Of a stretch of DNA of 64,000 nt, positions 8,777 through 17,490 are shown piece by piece; the first letter of the stretch is position 1; each line of letters begins with the position of its first letter. Source of the DNA: Pseudonocardia broussonetiae (GTDB lineage: Bacteria; Actinomycetota; Actinomycetes; Mycobacteriales; Pseudonocardiaceae); the NCBI RefSeq assembly GCF_013155125.1, contig NZ_CP053564.1, forward strand, positions 3,603,501 to 3,667,500, given 5' to 3'. The notes under the pieces were generated by a model. That model did not search any database. It saw only the letters and a program-made list of their open reading frames with translations, and was not told where the DNA came from. The position numbers and the translations under genes are program-made.

Positions 8777-8779
8777 CGT
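8747..8779 (+). promoter_or_regulatory. SARP-type direct repeats and -10 for methyltransferase
   Basis: GAACG occurs at 8749-8753 and 8760-8764, 11 bp apart, then 9 bases, then TAGCGT (8774-8779): the same spacing and hexamer as the PIG-L promoter. The element lies inside the end of the regulator gene, whose TAG stop forms the first three bases of the -10 box. Confidence 0.65.
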
Positions 8780-8832
8780 CGGAGGCGCGCACCGGGCACA
8801 GCCGGAGGCGCACCGACCAGGAGGAGAAGACG

Positions 8833-9684
8833 ATGACGGGAACGATCGACACGACGGACACCGACGCTGCGGCAGACCGGGCGCTCAAGGCCCGGCACCG
8901 GGCGATGTGGGCGCTGGGGGACTACCCGAGCGTGGCCGTCGAGCTGATCCCCGAGCTGGGGCCCGTGCTCGTGGCGGCCGCCGGGGTGCGCCCCGGGGAC
9001 CGGGTGCTGGACGTGGGCGCGGGCGCCGGGAACGCGGCGGTACCGGCGGCGGTGGCGGGCGCGCGGGTGACGGCGTCGGACCTGACGCCGGAGCTGTTCG
9101 TGGCCGGGCGGGCGTTCGCCGCGCGCCACGGCGTGCAGGTGGAGTGGGAGGAGGGCGACGCCGAGGCGCTGCCCTACGAGGACGGCGCGTTCGACGTCGT
9201 CCTGTCCTGCATCGGCGTGATGTTCGCGCCGCACCACCAGCGTGCGGCCGACGAGCTGGTCCGCGTGTGCCGCCCCGGCGGCACGATCGGGCTGCTCAGC
9301 TGGACCCCGCAGGGGTTCGTCGGCGACATGTTCCGGGCGATGAAGCCCTTCGCGCCCGCGCCGCCGCCCGGTGCGCAGCCGCCGCCGCTGTGGGGCGACG
9401 AGGACCACGTCCGGGCGCTGCTCGGCGACCGCGTCACCGACGTCACCACGACGCGGGAGGTGCTGACGACCGACCGGTTCGCCACGCCCGAGGCGTGGCG
9501 GGACCACTGGAAGACCGTGTACGGCCCGACGGTCGCGGTCTACCGCGGCATCGCCGACGACGCGGACAAGGTGGCGGCGCTCGACCGCGACCTCGCCGCC
9601 GTCGCCGCCAGCGCCGACCGCGGCACCGGCTCCACGGTGATGGACTGGGAGTACCTGGTCCTCACCGCCCGCCGGAGCGGCTGA
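8833..9684 (+). CDS. Class I SAM-dependent methyltransferase
   Basis: A 283-aa UbiE/Coq5-like methyltransferase. SAM-binding motif I is VLDVGAGAGNAAVPAA (near residue 58), the acidic end of strand 2 is in TASDLTPELF, and motif II/III follows in EGDAEALPYEDGAFDVVLS. The C-terminal cap (TPEAWRDHWKTVYGP) should set the substrate, which I cannot name. The ATG has GAGGAGAAG upstream. It has its own promoter with the same paired repeats as the PIG-L operon, so both units probably respond to the SARP regulator. Confidence 0.92.
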   Translation: MTGTIDTTDTDAAADRALKARHRAMWALGDYPSVAVELIPELGPVLVAAAGVRPGDRVLDVGAGAGNAAVPAAVAGARVTASDLTPELFVAGRAFAARHGVQVEWEEGDAEALPYEDGAFDVVLSCIGVMFAPHHQRAADELVRVCRPGGTIGLLSWTPQGFVGDMFRAMKPFAPAPPPGAQPPPLWGDEDHVRALLGDRVTDVTTTREVLTTDRFATPEAWRDHWKTVYGPTVAVYRGIADDADKVAALDRDLAAVAASADRGTGSTVMDWEYLVLTARRSG

Positions 9685-9689
9685 GAGGA

Positions 9690-9721
9690 GGTGGGCCGTC
9701 CGCGGACGCGGGCGGCCCACC
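9690..9721 (+). terminator. Hairpin terminator between methyltransferase and GH65 gene
   Basis: GGTGGGCCGTCCGC (9690-9703) pairs with GCGGGCGGCCCACC (9708-9721) around a 4-base loop: a 14-bp stem with one G-T pair. It sits between two convergent genes and could serve both strands. There is no U-tract, as is usual in high-GC actinobacteria. Confidence 0.7.
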
Positions 9722-9734
9722 GCCCGTCGGGGCG

Positions 9735-12098
9735 TCAGGCCGCCGGGGGCCGCGACCGGCGGCGCGGCGCGCAGTGCTCGGGCTGGCGCGGCTCGGCGTC
9801 GGCGACGCGGGGGACGGTGGGCCGCTCCACCGGCTCGCCCACCGACAGCCGCAGGGTCTCCTGCTCGTGGCGGACCGTGAGCGGCTCGCCGTCGACGAGC
9901 TCGTAGCGCGTCCGGTCGGAGGTGACGGTCACCCGCAGCCGCCGGCCCAGGTGCCGCAGCCGGAACGCGACGCGGGGCAGCGCCGCGGGCAGGGCGGGCC
10001 GGAAGCGCAGCTCGCCGTCGACCTGCCGCATCCCGCCGAACCCGGCGGCGACCGCGATCCAGGTCCCGGCCAGCGCGGCGAGGTGCAGCCCGTCCGACGA
10101 GTCGTGCGACGTGTCGCGCAGGTCGGCGAGCGCCGACTCGGCCAGGTAGGCGTGCGCCAGGTCCAGGTGCCCCACCTCGGCGCACAGCACGGCCTGGCAG
10201 CACGCCGACAGCGACGAGTCGCGCACCGTCACCGCCTCGTAGTAGGCGACGTTGCGCGCCTTGTCCTCGTCGGTGAAGGCGTCGCCGCGCAGCAGCATGG
10301 CCAGGACGAGGTCGGCCTGCTTGATGACCTGCTTGCGGTAGAGCTGCAGGTAGGGGAAGTGCGAGTGCAGGGGGTAGCGGTCCGGGCCGGTCCCCTCGAA
10401 GTCCCAGCGGGGCTGGTCGGTGAACCCGGCGGCCTGCGGGTGCACGCCCCGGTCGGCGTCGTAGGGCACCGCCATGGCCTTGCCCGCGGCCTCCCAGCCG
10501 TCGATCTCCTCGGCGTCGACAGCGAGCCGGGCGGCGCAGTCGGGGTACCGACGGGCCCAGCGCGCGGCGTGGAGCAGGTTCCGCTGGGCCATGAGGTTCG
10601 TGTAGACGTTGTCGTCGGACAGGGCGCTGTACTCGTCCGGGCCGGTCACGCCGAGGATGTGGAACACGCCGTCACGGCCCTGGTGCGCCTGCGACGCCCA
10701 CAGCCGCGCGGTCTCCACGAGCAGGTCGATCCCGGTGCTCCGCGCGAACGCCTCGTCGCCCGTGCACTCGACGTACCGGATGGCGGCGTCGGCGATGTCG
10801 GCGTTGACGTGGAACGCGGCGGCGCCGGCCGGCCAGTAGCCCGAGCACTCGATGCCGTCGATCGTGCGCCACGGGAACGCCGCGCCGCGCAGGTCCAGCT
10901 GGCGGGCGCGGTCGCGGGCCCGGTCGAGCGTCGAGTGCCGCCACTCCAGCGCGTGGCGGGTGATCTCCGGGCGCAGGGCCGTCATCGCCTGCAGGACGAA
11001 GGTCTCGGTGTCCCAGAAGACGTGGCCCTCGTAGCCGGTGCCGGTGAGGGCCTTGCCCGCGATGCCGCGGCCCTCGGCGCGGGCGGTGGCCTGCAGGAGG
11101 TGCCACAGCGCGAAGCGCAGCGCCTGCTGCAGCTCGTCGTCGCCCTCGATCTCGACGTCCACGTCGTCCCAGTAGGCGTCGAGGTACTCGCGCTGGGCGG
11201 CGACGAGCGCGTCCCAGCCGGTGTGGCGGGCGGTCGTCAGGGTGGCCGAGACCTCGTCGCGCACCGCGGTGAGCGAGCGGTCCTCCGACCAGGCGTAGGC
11301 GAGCAGCTTGACCAGGGTGATCTCCTGGCCGGGCTCGAGGCGGGCGGTGGTGGTCAGCCGCGCCCAGTCCTGGTCGCTGTCGACGTGGGTCTCCAGCTCG
11401 GCGGGGCTCTCCAGCCGGTGGTCGGCGGCGGCCGCCACCGCGAAGCCCGACCGGCAGGTGCGGTGCACCAGGGTGATCCGCTGCCCGTCGGCGTGGTGCT
11501 CCTGGGCGTCGAGCGGGTGCCGGAGCAGGTCCTGCGCCCCGGGGTGGCTGGGCAGGTGCGGCAGCTGCACGTTGGCGACGAGGCTGGAGGTCAGCGCGAC
11601 CTCGGCGGGCCCGTCGACCGCGCGCACGGTGTAGCGGATCGCGGCGACCCCGCGGTGCCGGAACGACACCAGCCGCTCCGAGCGCACCTCGACGACCTGC
11701 CCCGCCGGGCACCGCCACCGCAGCTCGCGGACCAGCGTGCCCGCGCGCAGGTCCAGCACGCGCTCGTGGTCGAGCACCCCGCCGGCCCGCAGGTCCAGCG
11801 GGTGCCCGTCGACCGACAGCGCCACGAGCGTGCCGTCGATCGTGTTGACCAGTGTCTGGGTCTGCTCGGGGTCGCCGTAGCCCGTCTCGGTGTAGACCAT
11901 CGTGCGCAGCTCGTGCAGCCCGGCGAGGTAGGTGCCGGGCATGCCGACCGGACCGCCCTCGTCGAGCGTGCCGCGGATCCCCAGGCAGCCGTTGGACAGC
12001 GCGAAGACCGTCTCGGTGTCGGCCTGCGAGTCCAGCCGGGGGCGCGGCTCGCGCACGACCCAGGGCTCGACCGCGTAGACGTCCTCTTCGTCACCCAT
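9735..12098 (-). CDS. Glycoside hydrolase family 65 protein (disaccharide phosphorylase type)
   Basis: A 787-aa GH65 enzyme, the family of trehalose, maltose and kojibiose phosphorylases. The N-terminal beta-sandwich begins with ETVFALSNGCLGIRGTLDEG. The (alpha/alpha)6 barrel contains the substrate block GYEGHVFWDTETFVLQA and the catalytic general acid in TGPDEY (Glu about 489). It should act in the cytosol, splitting or making an alpha-glucosyl disaccharide with inverting chemistry; the linkage cannot be told from sequence alone. No beta-phosphoglucomutase gene, a frequent partner, lies adjacent. The C-terminus ends in a short basic tail. Confidence 0.9.
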   Translation of the reverse strand: MGDEEDVYAVEPWVVREPRPRLDSQADTETVFALSNGCLGIRGTLDEGGPVGMPGTYLAGLHELRTMVYTETGYGDPEQTQTLVNTIDGTLVALSVDGHPLDLRAGGVLDHERVLDLRAGTLVRELRWRCPAGQVVEVRSERLVSFRHRGVAAIRYTVRAVDGPAEVALTSSLVANVQLPHLPSHPGAQDLLRHPLDAQEHHADGQRITLVHRTCRSGFAVAAAADHRLESPAELETHVDSDQDWARLTTTARLEPGQEITLVKLLAYAWSEDRSLTAVRDEVSATLTTARHTGWDALVAAQREYLDAYWDDVDVEIEGDDELQQALRFALWHLLQATARAEGRGIAGKALTGTGYEGHVFWDTETFVLQAMTALRPEITRHALEWRHSTLDRARDRARQLDLRGAAFPWRTIDGIECSGYWPAGAAAFHVNADIADAAIRYVECTGDEAFARSTGIDLLVETARLWASQAHQGRDGVFHILGVTGPDEYSALSDDNVYTNLMAQRNLLHAARWARRYPDCAARLAVDAEEIDGWEAAGKAMAVPYDADRGVHPQAAGFTDQPRWDFEGTGPDRYPLHSHFPYLQLYRKQVIKQADLVLAMLLRGDAFTDEDKARNVAYYEAVTVRDSSLSACCQAVLCAEVGHLDLAHAYLAESALADLRDTSHDSSDGLHLAALAGTWIAVAAGFGGMRQVDGELRFRPALPAALPRVAFRLRHLGRRLRVTVTSDRTRYELVDGEPLTVRHEQETLRLSVGEPVERPTVPRVADAEPRQPEHCAPRRRSRPPAA

Positions 12099-12134
12099 GC
12101 GACGTTCCTACCGTGACGATGCGTGCGGCGCCGC

Positions 12135-12347
12135 TCAGGGCGCCTCGGGGTCCTCCACCACCGTCAGGTTCGGCCGGGTCTGCGGCATGAGGTCCTCCGG
12201 CATCGCGCCGACGACCAGCGAGAGGTTCTCGATCGCGACCCGGGCCGCCACGCGGGCGACCTTGTCCGAGACGCACGGGTGCAGCCCCGGGACCTCGTCG
12301 TCCAGGGCGGTCGCGATCCTCTCGGCCAGGGTCTCTCGCTCGGTCAT
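12135..12347 (-). CDS. Small hypothetical protein (70 aa)
   Basis: A 70-aa soluble, mostly helical protein with one Cys. The codon pattern matches real genes of the window and the ATG lies 36 bases upstream of the GH65 gene in the same direction, so the two may be co-transcribed. No strong Shine-Dalgarno is visible; the purine-rich CTGAGG lies about 14 bases away. I do not recognise the family. Confidence 0.55.
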   Translation of the reverse strand: MTERETLAERIATALDDEVPGLHPCVSDKVARVAARVAIENLSLVVGAMPEDLMPQTRPNLTVVEDPEAP

Positions 12348-12497
12348 GGGCGGAGGATGCCTCAGGCCGGGGCCGCCCGCTGCCTAGGCGGCGCAGCCGG
12401 TTGTGCCGAGGGCGCAACGGATCGGGCCCCGCGACCGATACGAGGGTGCGGGCCGGTGCACGGGACACGGTCCGGACGGGGACCGGAAGGTGGCAGG

Positions 12498-13064
12498 GTG
12501 TCTCAGCTCGACGAAGGTCCGATCATCGGTGCGACGTCCCCACGGCGTCCGGCACCTGCGGTGATCGAGGCGGTCCGGGCCTCGTGCCGCGCCGTGGCCG
12601 ACCGTCCGGTGCGCCTGGCCGAGGAGTTCTACCGGGAGCTGTTCGAGATGGCCCCGCAGCTGCGGGCGATGTTCCCGGCCGACATGTCCGGCCAGATGCA
12701 GAAGATGACCGACACGCTGCTCGCCGCGATCTCGCACCTCGCCGAGACCGACACCGCCGAGCTGGAGGCCCTGCTGCACCGCCTGGGCGCCGACCACCGC
12801 ACGCGCTACGGGGTCGAGGCCGAGCACTACGGCTACATCGGCCACGCCCTGACGCGCGCGGTGCGCGAGGTCGCCGGCCCGCAGTACACCGGGTCGCTGA
12901 GCTCGTCGTGGATCGCGCTCTACCAGTGGGTCGCGGCGCACATGACGGCCGGCGCGGAGTCGCTGGACCGGCCGGAGCCCGCCGCCGCGGCGCCGCCCGC
13001 GGAGCCCGAGCCGAGCCTGCCCGCGCAGCGCGCCGCGCCGCTGTGGTCGCGCCTGCGGGTCTGA
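12498..13064 (+). CDS. Single-domain globin (flavohemoglobin-like)
   Basis: A 188-aa globin. The E-helix region and the block RLGADHRTRYGVEAEHYGYIG match the flavohemoglobin globin pattern, with the His of GADH as the likely proximal heme ligand. There is no FAD/NAD reductase domain; the C-terminus is instead a Pro/Ala/Glu-rich tail. The GTG at 12498 is chosen because GGAAGG precedes it and the globin fold starts soon after. A role in NO or oxygen handling is suggested by the family and by katG next door; this is inference. An imperfect dyad (GTTGTGCC / GGCGCAAC, about 12400-12418) lies in its leader. Confidence 0.85.
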   Translation: MSQLDEGPIIGATSPRRPAPAVIEAVRASCRAVADRPVRLAEEFYRELFEMAPQLRAMFPADMSGQMQKMTDTLLAAISHLAETDTAELEALLHRLGADHRTRYGVEAEHYGYIGHALTRAVREVAGPQYTGSLSSSWIALYQWVAAHMTAGAESLDRPEPAAAAPPAEPEPSLPAQRAAPLWSRLRV

Positions 13065-13081
13065 CCGGACCCCCGGACGGC

Positions 13082-13124
13082 CGACGCCCCCGCCCACCGC
13101 GGGGTGCGGCGGACGGGGGCGTCG
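13082..13124. terminator. Bidirectional hairpin between globin and katG
   Basis: CGACGCCCCCG (13082-13092) and CGGGGGCGTCG (13114-13124) form a perfect 11-bp stem with a 21-base loop that is itself GC-rich. It lies between convergent genes. Confidence 0.6.
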
Positions 13125-13136
13125 TCGGACTGCGGG

Positions 13137-15392
13137 TCAGCGCAGGTCGAAGCGGTCCAGGTTCATGACCTTGTCCCACGCCGTGACGAAGTCCTGCACG
13201 AACTTCTCCTTGGTGTCGTCGAAGGAGTACACCTCGGCGATGCCGCGCAGGATGGAGTTCGAGCCGAAGACCAGGTCGGTCGCGGTGGCGGTGCGCACCA
13301 CGGTGCCCTGGGCGTCGCGGCCCTCGTAGACGCCCTCCTCGTCGCGGGAGGTGCTCCACTCGACGCCGAGGTCGAGCAGGGTGCGGAAGAAGTCCTGCGA
13401 CAGGACGCCGGGCCGGTCGGTGAACACGCCGTGCTGCACCCCACCGGTGTTGGCGCCCAGCACGCGCAGGCCGCCGACCAGCACCGTCAGCTCCTTGGGC
13501 GTGAGCTCCAGGTTGTAGGCGCGGTCGATGAGCAGCGTCTCCGGCGAGAGCTTGACGTCGGGGGAGATCCAGCTGCGGAACCCGTCGGCGCGGGGCTCCA
13601 GGAACGCGAAGGTCTCGACGTCGGTCTGCTCCTGCGAGGCGTCGGTCCGGCCCGGGCTGAACGGCACGGTGACGGTGACGCCCGCGTCCGCCGCGGCCTT
13701 CTCGACGGCGGCGGCACCGGCGAGCACGATCGTGTCGGCGAGCGAGACGGGCTTGCCGAACGCCTGCCGCACCTCGTCGAGCTTCGCGACGACCTCCTGC
13801 GTGCCGGCGTTGACCGCCCAGCTCTTCTGCGGCTCCAGGCGCAGGCGGGCGCCGTTCGCGCCGCCGCGCTTGTCGGTGCCGCGGTAGGACGCCGCGGACG
13901 ACCAGGCGGTGTGCACGAGCTGCGACACCGTCAGGCCCGAGGCCAGGACCTGCTGCTTGAGCTCGGCGGCGTCGGCCTCGGAGAGCAGCTCGTGCTCGAC
14001 GGGCGGGAGCGGGTCCTGCCAGAGCTGCACCTCCTGCGGCACCCACGGGCCGACGTAGCGCGAGACCGGGCCCATGTCGCGGTGCAGCAGCTTGAACCAC
14101 GCGCGGCGGTAGGCGTCGGCGAACTGCTCGGGGTTGTCGCGGAACCGCTCGGCGATCTTGCGGTACTCCGGGTCGGCGAGCAGCGCGAGGTCGCTCGTGG
14201 CCATCATGGGCGGGTTCTTCTTGCCCTCGATGTGCGCGTCGGGCACGAGCTCCTGGCCCTCGGCCTCCTTGGGCTTCCACTGGTTGGCGCCCGCGGGGCT
14301 CTGGGTGAGCTGCCACTCGAAGCCGAACAGCGTGTCCCAGTAGCCGTTGTCCCACTGCGTGGGGTTCGGCGTCCAGGCGCCCTCGAGACCGCTGGTGACG
14401 GTGTCGGCGCCCTTGCCGCTGCCGTTCTGGTTCTTCCAGCCGAGGCCGCCGGAGTGCACCGGGCAGCCCTCGGGCTCCGGGCCGACCAGGTTCGGGTCGC
14501 CGTTGCCGTGCGCCTTGCCGAACGTGTGGCCGCCGGCGATGAGGGCGACGGTCTCCTCGTCGTTCATCGCCATCCGGCCGAAGGTCAGGCGGATGTCGTG
14601 GGCCGACGCCAGCGGGTCGGGCTGGCCCTTCGGGCCCTCCGGGTTGACGTAGATCAGGCCCATGGTGACGGCGCCGAGGTCGCCCTCGAGCTCGAGCGGG
14701 CCGTCGGTGCTGTAGCGCTCGTCGCCGAGCCAGGTGTCCTCCGGACCCCAGAAGACCTCCTCGGGCTGCCACACGTCCTCGCGGCCGAAGGCGAACCCGA
14801 AGGTCTCGAAGCCCATGTCCTCGTGGGCGACGTTGCCGGCGAGCACCAGCAGGTCGGCCCAGGACAGGCTGCGCCCGTACTTCTGCTTGACCGGCAGCAG
14901 CAGGCGGCGGGCCTTGTCGAGGTTGCCGTTGTCGGGCCAGCTGTTGAGCGGGGCGAAGCGCTGCTCGCCCGCGCCCGCGCCGCCGCGGCCGTCGAGCTGG
15001 CGGTAGGTGCCGGCGGCGTGCCACGACATGCGGATGAACAGCGGGCCGTAGTGGCCCCAGTCGGCCGGCCACCAGTCCTGCGAGGTGCGCATGACCGAGA
15101 CGATGTCGGCCTTCACGGCGTCGAAGTCGAGGCGGGAGACGGCCTGCTTGTAGTCGAAGTCCGCACCCAGGGGGTCGGACTCGCGCGAGGGCCGGTTGAG
15201 CACGCCCAGGTCGACCTGGTTGGGCCACCAGTCGCGGTTGCTGCGCGGCCGGCCGTCTCCGTCGAAGCTGGGGCCGGCGAGGGCCGGGTTCTCGCTCTCG
15301 CTCCGGCTGGCGGTCTCGTCGGTGCCCTGCGGGCTCGCGGAGGAGTCACGGGGCTTCGGGTCGGCCAGGGCGGGGTTCTCGCTGTCGGACAC
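13137..15392 (-). CDS. katG: Catalase-peroxidase KatG
   Basis: A 751-aa bifunctional heme catalase-peroxidase that destroys hydrogen peroxide. The distal site is [10 protein letters not shown] (Arg121, Trp124, His125) and the proximal His lies in [10 protein letters not shown]. The Tyr and Met of the Met-Tyr-Trp adduct are in IYVNPEGP and AMNDEE, and the degenerate second domain follows. Ser is kept in the TSGLE block that corresponds to the Ser315 region of the tuberculosis enzyme. The GTG start has GAGGAAGGA upstream. The N-terminus carries the heptapeptide SENPALA twice (residues 4-10 and 33-39). FurA lies directly upstream, the usual actinobacterial arrangement. Confidence 0.97.
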   Translation of the reverse strand: MSDSENPALADPKPRDSSASPQGTDETASRSESENPALAGPSFDGDGRPRSNRDWWPNQVDLGVLNRPSRESDPLGADFDYKQAVSRLDFDAVKADIVSVMRTSQDWWPADWGHYGPLFIRMSWHAAGTYRQLDGRGGAGAGEQRFAPLNSWPDNGNLDKARRLLLPVKQKYGRSLSWADLLVLAGNVAHEDMGFETFGFAFGREDVWQPEEVFWGPEDTWLGDERYSTDGPLELEGDLGAVTMGLIYVNPEGPKGQPDPLASAHDIRLTFGRMAMNDEETVALIAGGHTFGKAHGNGDPNLVGPEPEGCPVHSGGLGWKNQNGSGKGADTVTSGLEGAWTPNPTQWDNGYWDTLFGFEWQLTQSPAGANQWKPKEAEGQELVPDAHIEGKKNPPMMATSDLALLADPEYRKIAERFRDNPEQFADAYRRAWFKLLHRDMGPVSRYVGPWVPQEVQLWQDPLPPVEHELLSEADAAELKQQVLASGLTVSQLVHTAWSSAASYRGTDKRGGANGARLRLEPQKSWAVNAGTQEVVAKLDEVRQAFGKPVSLADTIVLAGAAAVEKAAADAGVTVTVPFSPGRTDASQEQTDVETFAFLEPRADGFRSWISPDVKLSPETLLIDRAYNLELTPKELTVLVGGLRVLGANTGGVQHGVFTDRPGVLSQDFFRTLLDLGVEWSTSRDEEGVYEGRDAQGTVVRTATATDLVFGSNSILRGIAEVYSFDDTKEKFVQDFVTAWDKVMNLDRFDLR

Positions 15393-15453
15393 GTCGATCC
15401 TTCCTCAGGGGTGCCGGTCGTGGGGCTCGGCCGGCCTGGTGGGTGGGTGCATC

Positions 15454-15540
15454 GGTTCGCGGTGCTCGGTTGCGGTGGTTCGCGGTGCTCGGTTGCGGTG
15501 GTTCGCGATGCTCGGTTGTGTCGGGTTCGCGGTGCTCAGC
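15454..15540. repeat. 23-bp tandem repeat, about 3.7 copies
   Basis: The unit GGTTCGCGGTGCTCGGTTG followed by CGGT is repeated twice exactly, once with changes, and once in part. It fills most of the furA-katG gap and runs into the furA stop codon, so its copy number changes the spacing of the two genes. Confidence 0.9.
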
Positions 15541-15970
15541 GGTCCGGGGGAGCGGACCGGCAGTCGGGGCACAGGCCCCAGTACACGACCTCCGCCTCGT
15601 CGACGACGAAGCCGCCGTCGTCGGACGCGGTGAGGCAGGGCGCCTCGCCGACGGCGCAGTCGACGTCGCGCACCACCCCGCAGGAGCGGCACACGAGGTG
15701 GTGGTGGTTGTCGCCGACCCGCGCCTCGTACCGGGCGAGCGAGCCCGCGGGTTGGATGCGCCGGACGAGGCCGGCGTCGGTGAGCGTGCGCAGGGCGTCG
15801 TACACGGCCTGGTGCGACACCGACCCGATCCGGGCGCGCGTCATGGCGAGCACGGTGTCGGTGTCGGAGTGCGGGTGGTCGTGCACGGCGGCCAGCACGG
15901 CCTTGCGCTGGGCGGTGATCCTCAGCGCGGCGCCACGGAGCAGACCCTCGATCTGCGGCTCGTTCCGCAT
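15536..15970 (-). CDS. furA: Fur family repressor, FurA-like
   Basis: A 144-aa winged-helix metalloregulator. Residues 1-85 form the DNA-binding domain ([39 protein letters not shown]). The dimerisation domain has the metal motif [12 protein letters not shown] and a second pair CPDC near the C-terminus, giving two CxxC pairs. In actinobacteria FurA sits upstream of katG, represses it and is relieved by peroxide. The ATG is placed at 15970, where a -35/-10 pair ends six bases before it; the longer upstream frame would run into the divergent GNAT gene. Confidence 0.95.
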   Translation of the reverse strand: MRNEPQIEGLLRGAALRITAQRKAVLAAVHDHPHSDTDTVLAMTRARIGSVSHQAVYDALRTLTDAGLVRRIQPAGSLARYEARVGDNHHHLVCRSCGVVRDVDCAVGEAPCLTASDDGGFVVDEAEVVYWGLCPDCRSAPPDR

Positions 15971-16005
15971 GCCCCGATTCCAGCACGAAGACCTGACTGG
16001 TTCAA
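15971..16005 (-). promoter_or_regulatory. furA promoter, apparently leaderless
   Basis: On the minus strand TTGAAC (16005-16000), a 17-base spacer, TGGAAT (15982-15977) and six bases precede the ATG at 15970, so transcription would start at or next to the A of the start codon. An imperfect dyad (GACTTGA / AGTCAGGTC) covers the -35 and is a candidate FurA operator. Confidence 0.55.
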
Positions 16006-16052
16006 GTCCTGGCACCGCGAAACGGCTCGACGGCCCTGGCACGCTGGTCGCT

Positions 16053-16517
16053 GTGGACGACGGCACCACCCTGCGCCCCGCCGCCGACGGCGACCGGCCC
16101 GCCCTGCTGCGGATCTGGCGCCGCGCGGTCGAGGCGACGCACGGCTTCCTGACCCCGGCCGACGTCGACGAGATCGAGGAGCAGGTCCGGGCGGCAGCAC
16201 TGCCCGCACTGGCGCTGACGGTCGCGCAGCGGTCCGACGGCGCGCTGCTGGGCTGGGTCGGCGTGCACGGCGACCGACGTGCTCGGGCGGTTCGCGTGGA
16301 GGCGCTGTTCGTCGACCCCGCCGCGCACCGCCTCGGCGTCGGCACCGCGCTGCTCGGGGCGGCCACCCCAGCGATGGGCCGGGTGGAGCTGGACGTCAAC
16401 GAGCAGAACCCGTCGGCGCTGGCCTTCTACGAGCGGCACGGCTTCGTGCGGGTGGGGCGGTCGGAGCGGGACGGGGAGGGGCGGCCGTTCCCGCTGCTGC
16501 ACCTGCGGCGAGGATGA
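16053..16517 (+). CDS. GNAT family N-acetyltransferase
   Basis: A 154-aa acetyl-CoA-dependent transferase. The fold is visible as [17 protein letters not shown] (strand 1-helix 1), the acetyl-CoA loop in [19 protein letters not shown], and the C-terminal block [20 protein letters not shown]. The GTG at 16053 fits the family length. It is divergent from furA with 82 bases between. The substrate cannot be deduced. Confidence 0.88.
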   Translation: MDDGTTLRPAADGDRPALLRIWRRAVEATHGFLTPADVDEIEEQVRAAALPALALTVAQRSDGALLGWVGVHGDRRARAVRVEALFVDPAAHRLGVGTALLGAATPAMGRVELDVNEQNPSALAFYERHGFVRVGRSERDGEGRPFPLLHLRRG

Positions 16518-16528
16518 CGCGGCCCACC

Positions 16529-16692
16529 CCTCCCGCGCGCCGAACCTGCTCCCGCGCGCTGAACCTGCTCCCGCGCGCCGAACCTGCTCCCGCGCGCCGA
16601 ACATGCTCCCGCGCTGAACCTGCTCCCGCGCGTCCCCGGGGGCGCGCGGGACCTGGGAACGCGCGCGGCAGACGGGAACGTGCGCGGGACGG
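16529..16692. repeat. Composite palindrome block 1a
   Basis: Five left arms of about 19 bp (TCCCGCGCGCYGAACCTGC) precede a central inverted repeat (CCCGCGCGTCCCCGGGGG then CGCGCGGG). Two right arms of the opposite polarity follow (GGGAACGCGCGCGGCAGAC, GGGAACGTGCGCGGGAC). Right arms are approximately the reverse complement of left arms, so the whole block can fold as a nested hairpin. Confidence 0.85.
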
Positions 16693-16747
16693 CCGCCGCG
16701 AGCATCCGCCCCTCCGCTCCGGCCTTTCCACCAATCGCCCTTGATCG

Positions 16748-16920
16748 GCGGTTGTGCACCACCACGGTCGTCGGGAGGAGAGCGGGACGGCCGCCACGAG
16801 TCGTCCGCCGCCTCGCCGCCTCGCCGCCCTGCCGACTCACCAACCGGCCTTGATCGGCGGGACTGCGTCACCACGGTCGTCGGGAGGGCTGCGATGTCAC
16901 ACTTCCGACGATCACGCACG
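16748..16920. repeat. TTGATCGGCGG-led element, copies 1 and 2
   Basis: From 16740 and again from 16851 the sequence TTGATCGGCGG is followed by a CACCACGGTCGTCGGGAG core. Copy 2 continues to a partner TTCCGACGATCA. A third copy, closer to copy 2, sits at 17758-17821. Confidence 0.75.
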
Positions 16921-16974
16921 CCAGCCGCGACCCCTCCGCCGCGTGCAGTCCGCCCACCACGACCGCTGCCATCC

Positions 16975-17103
16975 TCCCGCGCGCTGAACCTGTTCCCGCG
17001 CGCTGAACCTGTTCCCGCGCGCTGAACCTGCTCCCGCGCGTCCCCGGGGGCGCGCGGGACGTGGAAACGTGCGCGGCAGACGGGAAGGCGCGCGGGACGG
17101 CCG
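16975..17103. repeat. Composite palindrome block 1b
   Basis: Three left arms (CCCGCGCGCTGAACCTGYT), the same CCCCGGGGG-centred hairpin, and right arms GGAAACGTGCGCGGCAGAC and GGGAAGGCGCGCGGGACGG. It is followed by a CCGCTAGGAGG(C/T)TCCGATGCG tail shared with blocks 1c and 1d. Confidence 0.85.
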
Positions 17104-17114
17104 CTAGGAGGCTC

Positions 17115-17168
17115 CGATGCGCCCCTCCGCCCCTCCGCCCCTCCGCCCCTCCGCCCCTCCGCCCCTCC
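17115..17168. repeat. 8-bp tandem tract (GCCCCTCC)n
   Basis: About six perfect copies of GCCCCTCC lie between composite blocks 1b and 1c. A shorter trace of the same unit follows block 1c. Confidence 0.85.
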
Positions 17169-17275
17169 GGCGCGCTGAACCTGTTCCCGCGCGCTGAACC
17201 TGCTCCCGCGCGTCCCCGGGGGCGCGCGGGACGTGGAAACGTGCGCGGCAGACGGGAACGCGCGCGGGACGGCCG
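17169..17275. repeat. Composite palindrome block 1c
   Basis: Two left arms, the CCCCGGGGG-centred hairpin and two right arms, nearly identical in sequence to block 1b. Arm number differs between blocks while the centre is invariant. Confidence 0.85.
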
Positions 17276-17316
17276 CTACGAGGTTCCGATGCGCCCCGCC
17301 ACCCTCCGCCCCTCCG

Positions 17317-17482
17317 GCGCGCTGAACCTGCTCCGGCGCGCTGAACCTGCTCCCACGCGCTGAACCTGCTCCGGCGCGCCGAACCTGCTCCCGCGCGCTG
17401 AACCTGCTCCCGCGCGTCCCCGGGGGCGCGCGGGACCGGGAAACATGCGCGGCAGACGGGAACGCGCGCGGGACGCCGCCAC
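17317..17482. repeat. Composite palindrome block 1d
   Basis: Five left arms, some with GGCGCG instead of CCGCGCG, then the same central hairpin and right arms GGGAAACATGCGCGGCAGAC and GGGAACGCGCGCGGGACG. Confidence 0.85.
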
Positions 17483-17490
17483 GACGCTCC

